Assembly (NCBI GenBank): GCA_949715645.1
Contig: OX454526.1
Span: 50,092,556-50,156,555 of the forward strand
Source: Portevinia maculata
Taxonomy: Eukaryota; Arthropoda; Insecta; Diptera; Syrphidae
Direction of reading: 5' to 3'
Length of the DNA: 64,000 nucleotides
Shown here: piece by piece, positions 52,871 to 64,000 of the stretch
Layout: each line of letters begins with the position of its first letter
Position numbering within the stretch: position 1 is the first letter of the stretch
Position numbers and translations under genes: made by a program
Notes under the pieces: generated by a model
Told to the model about the DNA's origin: nothing
What the model saw: the letters and a program-made list of their open reading frames with translations, nothing else
Databases searched by the model: none

Positions 52871-54960
52871 CAGGTGATAAACAGTTCAACGTTTCAGCAA
52901 AAGTCTTCATTTGACTGATGTTAACCCCCTTTAAAATAAGCTTGAATGGCAGTCCGAAAGTAAGATTAGAAAAGTTAACGTTGAAGTGCCAGTCGGCAAA
53001 AGTCGACATTTGAACCCGTATAAGCTCTTTTGTGAGGCCTCGTGGATCTTATTAGACCCTTCTCATTGAATCAGTAGGAGTTTTTTATGCTCCGTAGAAC
53101 ATTTTTAGTGTTAGTGTTGGTTAGATAATTATGATCGTTATAGAAGAAAGCTCCTAAACGGAGTTTTCTTAATTGAAGGAGACCAGGATATGCACACAGG
53201 AGGTGGAGAATATGCTCCTTGTCTTCTTCGTTCAAGCATCTTCTACAGAAATCATTTGAGTATATACTAAGCCTTGTTGAATGCTTGCATATGAGGTATG
53301 CCCAGTGATGACACCAATTGAAGCAACAATGTACAATCTGTAAAGAGGGATCAAACAGATTCAGCAAAATCATGTTTTGTCGGTAGACAAGTTGTACCAC
53401 TTGTCCACCTTAGGTTAGGTCCACCTTAGGTTAGGTCTCGATGATATCTAGCTACCTTCTTATGTTTGGACATCTGCTGGCATTGTTATTGAAGGGCCGA
53501 ATGGCTCGCTTGGCCTGTCTTAGACCTGCGATTTTCTCCTAATAGAAGATACATTTAGTATGTTCCCAGCTTTTATTGCTGCAGATCTAGGAGTGCAGCA
53601 GAAGGGTTCAGGACCTGTGAATCGTGTTTCTGAAAACTTTTTGGGCAATTCATCGGCCTTTTCATTACCATCAAACCTTTTATGACCCGGAACCCACCAT
53701 TGTTTGGTATTGTTTCTTAAGCCGAGTGTTTTAAGGGTTTTGAAACAGTGCATGACTAATTTGGAGTCAATGGTGTGCGAGCTATGGGCATTTATAGCTG
53801 CTTGACTATCCGTGAATATATGGATGCCTGAGCCTTTTAATACCGGATATATGAATGTGGGTAGGGCATTCTTGAATGGCGTGGAGCTCCGCTTGAAATA
53901 CGCTGGGACTTTTCCCCATGGGTATCGTTAAGCGTGTATTGGCCCGTATATTTCGGCTCCTACTTCCGATTCCATTTTAGAACCATCGGTATCCGTACAC
54001 CACTTTATACTGTTGTGTTTGTTTGGTGGGTTATTACTAACACATTCTTCTCTCCTTTTCATCTCTGTGAAGAATGGCGAAGCATAGTGTTTTGTGAAGG
54101 CGGTCTTGGACCGCGCAGTTCTTATTAAGTTCCGGGTGTTCATCGAGTGGGATCATAAGATCCCCGTTGCCGTTAAGCCTTATCTCATTAAACTTGTTGC
54201 ATTGCAAATTGACACTTTTTGAATGTACATATATGTGGAGCGGTGTTCATCCAGTTAGTGCCTTATGGCGGTTGTTGTTCAGGTTGGCATGGCTCCGGAG
54301 GTACCTAGGCACGCAATCCGTTGTATTTCTTTGAGCTTCTCTAGTGCGATCTTTTGTATGGATTTTGTCCTCCATTCTCTGAAGGCGTATGTAATTATGG
54401 GTCTTATCATCACTGTGGACGAACTTTGTAGAGATTCCCAAGTATCTACCATACGTAAGGCGATAGGCCCATAAAGATCTATCAGCCTTTGTAATTTTAT
54501 TATTTATATGAGAATTCCAGTTCAGTCTTTTGTCTAGGATTACTCCAAGGTATTTGACTTCTTCGGAGTACTCTACGACCATGTTGTTTATTGAGATTCG
54601 ACCTAGGTCGAAATTTTTCCTTTTGGTAAAAGGAAAAATGACGGCCTTATTGGGATTTATGGAACGAATTTCCCTGATGCAGTAGTCTAAGGCTGTCTTA
54701 AGAGGATTTTGCTTTATTTGAGTCTTTGCCCTTACAATGATGACAATGTCATCGGCGTACCCAATTGTAGTGTAGCTCAAATTGCTAATTTTGTGTAGCA
54801 GGTCGTCGATGACCAGTGATAGTACATCCCCCGGGGGCATCCCCTTACGGCTGCTACTGATACTGTGGTCGTTTTTGACGAGCAGTTATTTTACGACTTT
54901 CCAGCATCGCTTTGATCCATTTTATAGTGGGTTTATCTATGTTTCTATGGCGCAAGGCAT
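52871..54960 (-). pseudogene. I-like LINE: RT, RNase H and C-terminus
   Basis: From right to left: RT (MPPGDVLSLVIDDLLHK, TTIGYADDIVIIV with intact YADD, EEVKYLGVILDKRLNWNSHI; 54247-54840). Then RNase H (53928-54143: WCTDTDGSKMESEVGAEIYG; 53520-53753: WWVPGHKRFDGNEKADELPK). Then the Cys/His C-terminus (53071-53400: CRRCLNEEDKEHILHLLCAY). A short tandem CCACCTTAGGTTAGGT occurs at 53405-53437 between RNase H and the C-terminus. Frames are separated by shifts. The 5' part is missing. Confidence 0.85.
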
Positions 54961-56196
54961 TTGATATGGATTCATATCCAGTGTTGCCAAAAGCACCCCC
55001 TAAAATATATCCAGAAAGGACGTGCGACTTTGCACCGGTAGTATTAATTTAATAATAATAATAGATAGGGCGAGTTAGAAAAACCGACCTTTGCTTAACA
55101 AAAAAAATTGTATTGATATTTGTAAAAGGTCGCTTGAACATAAAAGTCTTCGCTTCGTCGTTTATCCTAAAAAGATGGTAAATAGCGACTGTACTCGCTT
55201 AGCGATAGCGCCGACTCGAAGTATGGTATAAAACCGGTAGAAAAAGTATCGTGTGCGATGATCTATTATCCTTAAATCGACCATTGTTTATTTTGTCATT
55301 TAATTCTATATTTGTGAATTCTAAAGAAGATTGTCGACATCTGTAAATGGGACAATTTACGTGCAGCCATCCAGATAAGTAATCACCATTCAGGTCGCGT
55401 GAATTTGTGCGCGTCGTATAACCTACTATCTACTGTTCTTTGTAAATAAGCAAAACTCTTTAAAATATAATTAAATAAAAAACTTCCAACAATCGAATCA
55501 GAAAAAGAACCTGATATGTACTTCCTGTGATTAGATTACTTACACAAATTTAAAAGTTGCGTATACGCCACCGAATGACGGGCATGTGGGTTCGTTAAAA
55601 TGTTCAGAAAAGATTTGTGGGTGATAAATAATGAAAACAAGATAATAAAAAGTAATTTTGATCAAACACGAGAATTTGAAATTTTTGGTATTAAATTAAA
55701 TCACTTATGGGGAGCAATATTAATAAAAATTTGTTTTCTTCTTGAGTTAGAAGGAATACATAACAAGCTTGCGTCTCTTTTTTTAGCACTGCTACACGCG
55801 TATCGATAAATTTATTACAATTCGATTAATCTTAACATATTGGTGGTGCCCGACGGATTAATTATTGCTTGCACCTAATTATTGTTCCAAATTGAATTTC
55901 AAGTTAGGGAATTGTCCTGGGATATTAGGCTAATATACGATAGTGCGATATATTGTTACTCAAATAAAGCGATACGCGTGTATGACATGTAAGATTGAGT
56001 AATAATTAAATTAAGATTCGATTGGGAATGCCCGTGGAATGGTGGGCCGTATTGAAGTGCTGTTTCGAATCTGAATCTACTGACGTCCTACTACTAAAGA
56101 TTGTTGAGGGGCACACTTAAGGTTTACATAATAAAATGAAAAATACTTGAGGACAGAAAAGATGAGTCACTTACAGTGAGTGCGTTTTTTGATATA
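54961..56196. other. No recognisable gene
   Basis: AT-rich. The frame 55600-55809 is not recognised. Confidence 0.45.
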
Positions 56197-56485
56197 CACC
56201 CCTATCGTGGAATCCGTCGGGAGGAACGATCCGCTAAAAGTGAACAATTTGCATCGTGCAATCCGCAGACGTGAACCATCCACATGTCGGTAACGTGAAT
56301 GAGATAATTTTTACAAAACAAATGTGTTCGAAATGAGCTGTCACAATTGAATTTTGAATTTCCTATTCACCAATAGTGGTCGGTAAGGGAGAGTATCCGA
56401 CGGATCCCACGATAGCAATTTTCTGTTCACGTGAATCGAATAAGTGAAGTGAATCTCAGATCCGACGGATTCCACGATAGGGGTG
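56197..56485. mobile_element. MITE with 24-bp perfect terminal repeats
   Basis: Left CACCCCTATCGTGGAATCCG then TCGG (56197-56220); right is the exact complement (56462-56485). A third, internal copy of the end (CCGACGGATCCCACGATAG) lies at about 56398. ATA on both outer edges may be a 3-bp target duplication. 289 bp, non-coding. Confidence 0.85.
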
Positions 56486-56639
56486 ATAGGCTAAGCAATG
56501 CGGATACGTTTTTTTTATAACAAAAGAAGAAAGCTTTCAGATTGGATTTCAAAGAGAACAGTTTTTAAGTATTTTTTGTTTGAAGTAATTCAAGTGAAGG
56601 GTACATGATCTACTAATGTACTAAGGGACGAAACAGGGT

Positions 56640-57440
56640 AGGAACGGAATCTGTGCCATCTTTCCGGCACAGCGCAGTTGGGTCAGGTTAGTCAGGGCTA
56701 TGACATTGCTACCAAAGAAACACTGTGCATCAGAACAGGCCCATCGCGATCGCTAGGGGAGCCAACTGCAACGTCAGTCATCATCCTAAACCTCTTCCTC
56801 AGAGGATTTTATTTTCCTAAAAAACTGACTAGATTTTTGCAGTCAATTAATGCTACCTCTTCTAGACTATCAAAGAAATAGTTGCCCAGGCGTCTTCTTC
56901 TTAGAAGATTGATACCCTCGCATTCACAAAGTATTTGCCTAATGTGTTCTGCACGTATCTTCTTCCGTGCTTTCTCAGAAGGCCATATCCGGAAAGAATG
57001 CCGATTGTCATTCAACACTGACATTTACTAAGTTTCAAAACCACCACAGTTTTTTTTTGTCCACTTTGTGGCTCCATCTTTGACCAGCCATTCTTGTGGC
57101 GGCTTCCGATAACTTCCATTTGACTACACACAGGGCGGGTTTTATATCCAATTCCGTGATTTGCAGACGCATGCCTGGCTCATTGCACGCTATGCCACAT
57201 TGCCCGGGCATACAGCACAGTCCAACGCTGTTCGCATACTGCCTTATTTATTGTGCGACAATACCAGACTTTTTCGGATCTGATGACACATGATTCCAAC
57301 ACCTTGAGGGCCTGACTTCCAAATGTGATACTACGATCGGATATCGACTTCATAAGCAGAAATTCCGCAGAATTAAGTAATGGCAGAACCTCCGACTGAA
57401 AGACGCTGGTAGCCCCAGACATTCCCTCAGCTTTGTTTCC
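56640..57440 (-). pseudogene. RNase H and C-terminus of an I-like LINE
   Basis: 57180-57422 reads VFQSEVLPLLNSAEFLLMKS and ALKVLESCVIRSEKVWYCRT (RNase H). 56809-57024 reads HIRQILCECEGINLLRRRRL and GNYFFDSLEEV (C-terminal Cys/His cluster). The left edge carries GGTTAGTCAGGGCTATGACA like other I-like 3' ends. Frames broken. Confidence 0.72.
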
Positions 57441-58098
57441 GCAGAGTAAATTTCGGAACCAGTGTCATCGTTATTTTTGTTCGAGTGTATCAGATTATCA
57501 AAAAAAATAATAAATCCAACAAGAAGCAAAAATATATTAGCGTAACACACATGTAGTTCTTATTTAATTTTTAATAAAAATGTATAACAAAGTAATGTTT
57601 GTCTTTTTTTAACGGAGCACCTTGTGCCCTTTTCCGAAAAAAACAGTCTTGCTCTTTTATCTCTATCTTACACAGACGTACTTGCTGACAAGAACTGAAA
57701 AGGAAAACGTCGAGAGTATCCCTACTGCCTACTCATTATAGGGATATACTCTGATCCGGACCGAGTGACGAAAGCGTGAACTAGTAGTGATTCACGACTC
57801 CAACTTAGGGGTCATTGCTAATATCGAGTGGCGCAATGGCTAAGGAGTCTCCACGCATAAAAGCATCGATGACTATGGGGAGGGCACATTCTGTAGGGAA
57901 TCCAACACTATCTAAAGGATTCCTCACATAGTGCTTGTGTTTCGCGCAGTGGTCAATAACGAGAACGCAGTTAAAATACGCAGTATAGGAACGCTGTTGA
58001 AAGTGACGGGTACCAACCATGTAAAATGTTAACGAGCAGTTCAGAAGTAGGTTCAAGAACCCCCCATCCAGCGAGCTAGTTCGTGCTAGATGCAAGCA
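57441..58098. other. No recognisable gene
   Basis: The minus frame 57805-58095 resembles nothing known. It is interrupted on its 5' side by the element at 58107. Confidence 0.4.
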
Positions 58099-58106
58099 TG
58101 TCTACT

Positions 58107-59631
58107 AGGGTGGTCCTTATTTTTTGACTTTTGAATTCTTCCCGGGCCACTTTCCCATTTGATTATATACGAGTACCTCTAAATATGCAATACTTTTTTT
58201 TTGTTTTTTTTTTGTAAAGATTTAGGGGTCGCTACCAGCTGTCAAAATTTTTACAAAAAGCCCTCGCCTCGATCCCTCTTCTGTACCGATGCGTCGAGAT
58301 TTAGTCCGCCCCGCACTTCAGTTGTAATAAGTCATTTACGAGAGCGCACGCGTTTTATTTTTAAAAGTCATAGTAACGTGTTTCAACGTGTTGCAATGGC
58401 GTCTAAAAGTAGCGGACTCAGTAAAGCTACTACAAATCAAAGTAAGGTTTGGCTTATCGGTCAATTATTATCCGAATTAAGAAAATGAACATTGCCATAC
58501 ATCTTTGAAGATTTTGTAATATTTTTTATGTCCTGAAAATAATAAAAAACATAGGGACGGGCTACAGTCCGCTTGGGCGAACTGTTGGATACCCTATTCT
58601 TATTCCTATCCCTCATAAGTGGGCGTGACAAAAGTCTAAGTATGGTTGAATTGTTAAGAACGCTCTACATATTTTGTTATATAACATTTAAAGGATTTTA
58701 TCAAAAAAAAAACGCTCCCTAGCTCAAACTTGGGTGTTTCAATAAAATTGTTTTATTTAATTGTGGGCGTGTCAGTAGGCGGATTTAAAAAAAATTAACA
58801 CATGAGAATAAAGGGCTACTAGAGAGTATATATTATAAATTTCAGCTAACTAGCTCAAACTTTGAATTTTCAAAAAAAAAAAAAAAATAATTGTGAGCGT
58901 GTCAGTGGGCGGATTTTGAAAATATTTACACATGAGCATAAAGGGCCCATAGAGAGTATATACTATAAATTTCAGCTCCCTAGCTGAAACTTTGGATTTT
59001 CAAAACTTAATATACCCTTAGAATAGGGTAAAAAAAAATTATTTTATTTATTTGTGGGCGTCTCAGTGGGCGGATTTTGAAAATTTTTTATCCCGAGCAG
59101 TTTTAGGAGTCATAGATCATATATAAAAAATTTCAGCTTTCTAGCTCAAAATTCGATTTTTTCCAAAATTTGGTTTTTTTGAGTTTGTGGGCGTGTCTGT
59201 GGGCGGATTTCAAAAATTCGTAAACTTGATTATTTCGGGACCCTAGAGAGTATATGGTTAAAATTTCAGCTCTCTAGGTCCAGTTTAAAGGCCTAATTTT
59301 TGGCTACAGACGGACGGACGGACATGGCTAGATCGACATTACTATCGATGCTGATCATAAATATAGTAACTTTTAGGGGTCTACGGGCAATATTAAGGTA
59401 TGTTACAAACTATGCGTCAAAATTAATATACCCTTAGAATAGGGTATAAAAAAATACAGATTTTGAGTTTTTTTTTTAAAATTCAAACCTTGGTAGCGAC
59501 CCCTAAATGTCATTTAAAAAATTCCAAAAAAAAACTGAAATGGTATTTATGGTACGAGTATATAATCAAATTTCGTGTGGCCCGCGAAATGAAAGAAAAA
59601 CATTTTTTTTTTACCAATAAGGACCACCCTA
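58107..59631 (+). mobile_element. hAT-like element with long terminal inverted repeats
   Basis: TAGGGTGGTCCTTATT at both ends (TAGGG fits the hAT end pattern). Arms run about 130 bp imperfectly, including GGGCCAC, TTTGATTATATAC and TTTAGGGGTCGCTACCA. 8-bp flanks ATGTCTAC (58099-58106) and ATGCCTAC (59632-59639) differ at one base. A short frame near 58396 begins MASKSSGLSKATTNQSKVWL; it may be the start of a lost transposase. The interior is filled by the dispersed repeat at 58555-59450. Confidence 0.75.
58555..59450 (+). repeat. Dispersed repeat with tandem GTGGGCGTGTC...GGCGGATTT blocks
   Basis: Starts ACAGTCCGCTTGGGCGAACT and ends ATACCCTTAGAATAGGGTAT. Four or more copies of a block (GTGGGCGTGTCAGTGGGCGG, then ...AGAGAGTATAT, ...AATTTCAGCT, CTAGCTCAAA) about 130-160 bp long, then the CGGACGGACGGACATGGCTA box. 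Partial copies at 7190-7480 (inverted) and 38555-38900. Confidence 0.75.
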
Positions 59632-59639
59632 ATGCCTAC

Positions 59640-60754
59640 TGTGCCTACTCTCTGAACAAACCTAACCGAAGCTCCTCACACTATTCTGAAGGGTGTCTGT
59701 GGCCACGGATGGTGGTGCAGACTTTTGTAACAGCTGCCTACCCTTATCTGTGTTGGGGTATACATATATCCTGCAGCTATACGATCATAGTGAAGCACCC
59801 CTTTACTCGCATCCTCTCCGTTGGTATGATCATTGGGAAGGCGGGTTAAAAATGCGAAGGTAAACTATTACCAAAAAAAGTAAAACTCTCAAATACATTA
59901 TAACATCTATGCCAATTGTTCATAATTACTAATATCCAATACCGAAAGGGATTAGATATATGCTCGATTAGTGCATACATGTGCGCCTACCAAATAAACA
60001 CATGAACACTTCGGTTAGGAGTAAGACATTTCGTTATAAACGAAAGTCAGCTAATCTATGGTATTCTTTTTTAATGGGTTCAACAGTTTTCAAAACTCCG
60101 ATTTGCACCAGTTCAAATATATTTATACCATCTTTGGATAATTAAGAAATCTCAGTAAACATTAAAGTAAAATAAACGCTGGAACCTTCTATCACTAGCT
60201 TCTATCGGCGCCAATTAGCCGTGACATTGTCAACATAAAAGCAATTAAAACGTTTACCTTAAGATGCCAAAAAGTTATAACGATAAACAAACGTCAATGG
60301 CTGTGTATTAATTATTGACAACACTCGTGTTGAGGATGTGTTAAGCTTTTAATTATATTTTCCTGTTAAATAGTTATAAATAAATGTATTACGACGCAAA
60401 TTCTTAGACGGATTATTACACTTTTCAAGAAAGTGTTTATGCTTGGCTTTTAATTGCCATTTGATAGATTTATAGACTACGACGATAGTGCTTCGAACTG
60501 CTTAACAATATTTTAAATTAGATAAGAATTCTAGGAGTAGTCAAGGTAGATTTTGAAATTTATGGAGTTTCGAACTTGAAAAAAATATTTCACCTACTAT
60601 GATAGCAGTGCAATTGTTTTTCTAAAAACAATCAATCAACAATCTTAGTTGAATTTAATAATGTTTGCAAGTGACTTGAGATCAATAAAACTAGAATGGC
60701 GTGTTTGAAGTTAGATATGTGAAACATGATGTACGTATAGTCATGTAAATGAAT
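59640..60754. other. No recognisable gene
   Basis: AT-rich. No family motif in any frame. Confidence 0.45.
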
Positions 60755-61260
60755 GACAGTATGTATCATGAAGGGAACAAAACAAACAAAAGTGTGTGCG
60801 AGAATCAAATGGTACAATCTGGACAAAGCGAAAGGCGAAGCATTTATTGCAAAGATGCGAATTCATCTCCATCACATTATCAACGACGTGGAGGATGCAG
60901 AGTGCATAGCGCAAGATATATGGAATTCCCTACAACGACCTTGCTTGGATAGAGCCAAATCACAGCTAAGGGCTTCAAAGGGACACTATCAATACGGCAA
61001 AGAAAAATGGTGATGAACAGATGAAGCTAAAGCAGTGATAGGTGACAAGAAGGCGGCATTCAAAGCTTGGTCGAAAAGTGTTCAAAGTGCTTCAAGTGTG
61101 TGGATGGTCTGTATCTGGAGTAAGAAGAAATTTCTTCTTCGGCTGCTGATAGAAACCAGGCTGTCCACGAACTCCGGCAAACCAGCTTGAACAGGGGCAC
61201 AACCATCTTCTTTATTTGTATAAAAGAAAAGGCAATATATGCGAAACTGTGGCAATTACC
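60755..61260 (+). pseudogene. LINE fragment upstream of RT
   Basis: Reads DAECIAQDIWNSLQRPCLDR, TDEAKAVIGDKKAAFKAWSK and at the right edge RNCGNYR, the linker between endonuclease and RT of an RTE-like LINE and the first RT motif. It stops abruptly at 61260. Stops in frame. Confidence 0.6.
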
Positions 61261-61676
61261 GTTAATCACAATCCAACAATCCAAAGTATAAGGATAATGA
61301 TGGAAAAATATCTTAATTCCTTAAAGGGTTTGCTAATGATCTGACATTTTTTCCAAATTATTTTTTCAATGCCTTTTTCCACTTCTAAAATTGGACACTT
61401 TCTCTTAAAATGCCAGTAATTTTGGAAAGACTGCCAGGAAAGTCTGTCATGTTTTGGTAAAAAAATGCTGCCATAATTTCCTCTGGTGTTATTGCCGGGA
61501 GCCATTCAAGTTGTATACACTAACCTTAGGAAAAATATTAGTCGTAGACCCCTTAAAGTTGCTATACGTGTGTCCAACATCGAAAGTTACATAATGTCCT
61601 ACCACAGCGCGAGATATAAGCGTCTCATCCACAGCAGGGACGTTGCAAATGCTCGTGAGCTCCCCCGTTTTAGTAC
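61261..61676. other. Unassigned open frames
   Basis: Minus frames 61266-61505 and 61489-61698 are protein-like in composition, but I recognise no family. No start context or splice evidence, and the second runs into the copia LTR. Confidence 0.35.
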
Positions 61677-61880
61677 TGTTAGGGTAAAACTCGAACAAAG
61701 AAAAGATGCTCCGGTCTTAACTCAAGGAAGTTTATTCAAAGACTAAAAACTAATGAAATTATATAATATTCAATACGTATATCGTTAATAGAAAATGTAG
61801 TAGTGTAAGTGAAAGTTAAAAGTAAATTTGTATATAATACAATAATGTAAAGGTGAGTTGCCAATAAGAGATTTCTAACA
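61677..61880 (-). mobile_element. 3' LTR of a Ty1/copia retrotransposon
   Basis: Bounded by TGTTAG and CTAACA (short inverted ends), 204 bp. On the minus strand it contains TATTATATAC and TTTGAATAAAC (possible TATA and poly(A) signals). It lies directly downstream of the copia pol frame and a purine tract. The flanking 5-bp target at the left edge is AGTAC; the other end is outside the window. Confidence 0.75.
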
Positions 61881-61893
61881 CACCTCCTCAATT
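61881..61893 (-). promoter_or_regulatory. Polypurine tract of the copia element
   Basis: GAGGAGGTG on the minus strand, immediately 5' of the LTR; this is the plus-strand primer site in LTR elements. Confidence 0.65.
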
Positions 61894-61901
61894 CAATTTT
61901 A

Positions 61902-64000
61902 CTAATTTAAGCCAAGTGTTTGAGCAAATTTTACATGTTTGATTTTCTTAAGATTCTTAGTCAGCACATCAGCTAACATACCATCTGTTGATATATATTC
62001 CAGTTTCAGTTCTTTTCTCTCGTATACCTCATGGATAAAATGCATCTTGATGTCAATGTGCTTGCTCCTTTCGTGGAATACTGGGTTCTTTACCAACTGC
62101 TGCGCACTCAGGTTATCGCCGTATAACGTGGTAGGTTTGGATACCAATTTGGTGAATCCAATTTCGCTGATGAGCTAAGCAAGAATACGATCTCTTTTGA
62201 TGCTGAACAAAGCGCCATATATTCTGCTTCAGTACTGCTAAGTGCGACAGTAGGCTGCTTCCTCGATTCCCACGATGAATCGAAGAAAGCATGGCCAAGA
62301 AGAAAACATGTCCAGTAAAAGATCTTCTGTCCGCGCAATTCCCGCCCCAATCAGCATCCGTGTAACCAAACAAGTCCACCCCAGATTTTCTGTAATGAAG
62401 CTTTAAATTCATAGTGTTATATAAGTATCTAAGTAAGTGTTTTGCTGCTGCCAAGTGTTGTATATGTGGATTCATATTAAATTGCGACAAATTGCTAACA
62501 GAATGGGAAATATCGGGACGTATGGAAACACTTATAAAATTTATCGAACCCATTAATGATTGATATAATGTCTTATCAACCTTCGTACAATTTGGACAAC
62601 TGTCGTATTTTGTTAACTTCGTTCCCGGGTCTAACGTAGTAATAGCTTTTCTGCATTCATTCATCTTAAAATCGGCTAAGAGGTTTTTTTATTAGCTGCT
62701 GCTGTCCTAATTTAATAGAGCCTCTGTCACCATCGCTTTCAAACTGCATTCCAAGGAAGTAGATTAATGGTCCCTTATCGGTAATATCAAACTTCAATGC
62801 GATCTGTTCTTTAATTGCATTGATATCGCACTTCTCTTTACATGCCACTATAATGTCATCTACATACGAGTATACAACGATGATGCTAATATTTCCATTT
62901 ACCCTCTTAACATATACGCAATTGTCATTTAAACAACGCGTAAAACCAATATATCTTAATACACCATCTAATTTCAGGTTCCACTGCCTTCCAGACTGTT
63001 TAAGACCATACAAAGCCTTTTTCAACTTACAAACTTTCTCCGGAAACTCGTTGTCCTCGAAATACTGCGGCTGATTCATATAAATGGCCTTATCCAAATC
63101 CCCATTTAAATAAGCTGACGCAACATCTAATTGATGTACAAATAAACCATTTTCAGCTGCCAATGCGAAAACTAAACGGAAATTAAACACCCACATTGCT
63201 TTGATTGTGCGCCGGTTCTTGGGCAAATCAACAAGTTTCCATGTATTATTCAATTTAAGAGAATTGAATTCTTCCCTCATGGCTTTAACCAATTTTTCCG
63301 CATCTTCGCGCTAAAGCGCGTCCTCAACAGTAAGCGGATTGACATTATCAATATCCTTTATAAAATTAAGGGAATTTGGTGCCGCTATTAATCGGTCGCG
63401 TATACTATCATTTCTGACTTTCCCGCTCTTTAAAACTCTAGGACTTTCTTGCTTTATTTCTCCACCCACATCGTAACCATCAACACTGCCATTGCTATTG
63501 TCCTCCATACTACAATAGCCATCTTTCTCACCCTCACTGCTTTTCGGCCCATCTGTCCTTATATCAGTACAATCACTATCAGCTTCAGCAGTAACAACAA
63601 CATTTTCAGGAGAAATATGCTCATCCGGTCCTAAAGCATCCTCAGACACACTTTCTGCGTCATGTTCTTCTTTTATCTGCATCTTCATCTCTTCTTTAGG
63701 TGCCTGTGTAAGTATATACTCGCAATCTGTAATCGTTGTATGGTTACAAGGTACTTCTAAAAACTGTACATCACGACTAAAAAAAACTTTACCAGTTTTT
63801 GGGTCATTCCCTTGTCGCTTATACAACATAACCGCCTTACTTCCAAATATTTTTAAATGTGCCACAGATGGTTTGAAACCTGACCACACTTCAAAAGGTG
63901 TTACTCCCTGTAGCGAACTGCAAGGTGAGTGGTTCCTCAAGTAAACAGCTGTATTTACTGCTTCTGCCCAAACTGCTTCTGGTAATCCGGAGCCGATCAG
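61902..64000 (-). pseudogene. Ty1/copia pol: integrase end, RT and RNase H
   Basis: Continues off the right edge. From right to left: integrase C-terminus (63311-63940: TPFEVWSGFKPSVAHLKIFG), a linker with acidic residues, RT of the copia type (62666-63292: NTWKLVDLPKNRRTIKAMWV, VHQLDVASAYLNGDL, KALYGLKQSGRQWNLKLDG, YVDDIIVACKEKCDINAIK), then RNase H (62113-62664: LYQSLMGSINFIS, RYLYNTMNLKLHYRKSG, FGYTDADWGGNCADRRSFTG; and 61902-62147: LYGDNLSAQQLVKNPVFHER, HIDIKMHFIHE, TDGMLADVLTKNL). Between KAMWVF and RLVFALA about 45 residues of RT are deleted, and there are shifts near 62660 and 62350 and a stop near 63300. Replication-incompetent. Confidence 0.88.

Noticed and set aside
61489..61698. 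Minus-strand frame resembling a genuine protein
   Set aside because: It runs into the copia LTR and has no recognisable domain or splice signals.

Overview
This is nuclear DNA of an insect, most likely a brachyceran (higher) fly. It is AT-rich and has spliced genes with short introns, TATA/Inr promoters and AATAAA signals. It carries insect-type transposons and a dispersed repeat holding the CCATGTCCGTCCGTCCG box often seen in fly intergenic DNA. I see no bacterial, plasmid or CRISPR features. Species cannot be fixed from sequence alone.

Only three host genes can be supported, all on the + strand. (1) The terminal coding exon of a polypeptide N-acetylgalactosaminyltransferase, closest to the GALNT7/Pgant7 group (3537-5107); its 5' exons are not recognisable in the window. 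(2) and (3) Two paralogous small secreted proteins of the MBF2 family (28635-29187 and 37851-38390). Each has two exons with exon 1 exactly 232 nt, a similarly placed phase-1 intron and a shared core promoter.

Everything else recognisable is mobile DNA, mostly old, fragmented and nested. 0.7-3.3 kb: LINE fragments, an internally deleted mariner-like element and a MITE. 7-15 kb: dispersed repeats, a tiny piggyBac-like palindrome, MITEs and SINEs. 15.56-26.22 kb: a 5.3-kb direct tandem duplication (two near-identical units holding a hAT part, a MITE and several LINE fragments). 26-34.5 kb: SINEs, an RTE-like LINE containing a Penelope-like hammerhead-ribozyme motif, and an R1-type LINE interrupted by a foldback element. 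36.7-37.0 kb: a 78-bp minisatellite open on both strands. 39-44.4 kb: an RNase-H-bearing LINE interrupted by a hAT with perfect 8-bp target duplication, then a Harbinger-like element that keeps only its Myb-like gene. 45.5-52.9 kb: a mariner-like element, then a Tc1 gene split by a 4.2-kb inverted-repeat element that itself contains a 2.4-kb pogo/Tigger-like transposon. 53-57.4 kb: LINE remnants and a MITE. 58.1-59.6 kb: a hAT-like element with long terminal repeats. 61.7-64 kb: the 3' half of a Ty1/copia retrotransposon running off the right edge.

I did not find a convincing new host system. The best leads are the hammerhead-like motif, the paired MBF2 genes with their conserved promoter, the tandem duplication (real or assembly artefact), and several transposon families whose ends can be drawn exactly from target duplications.
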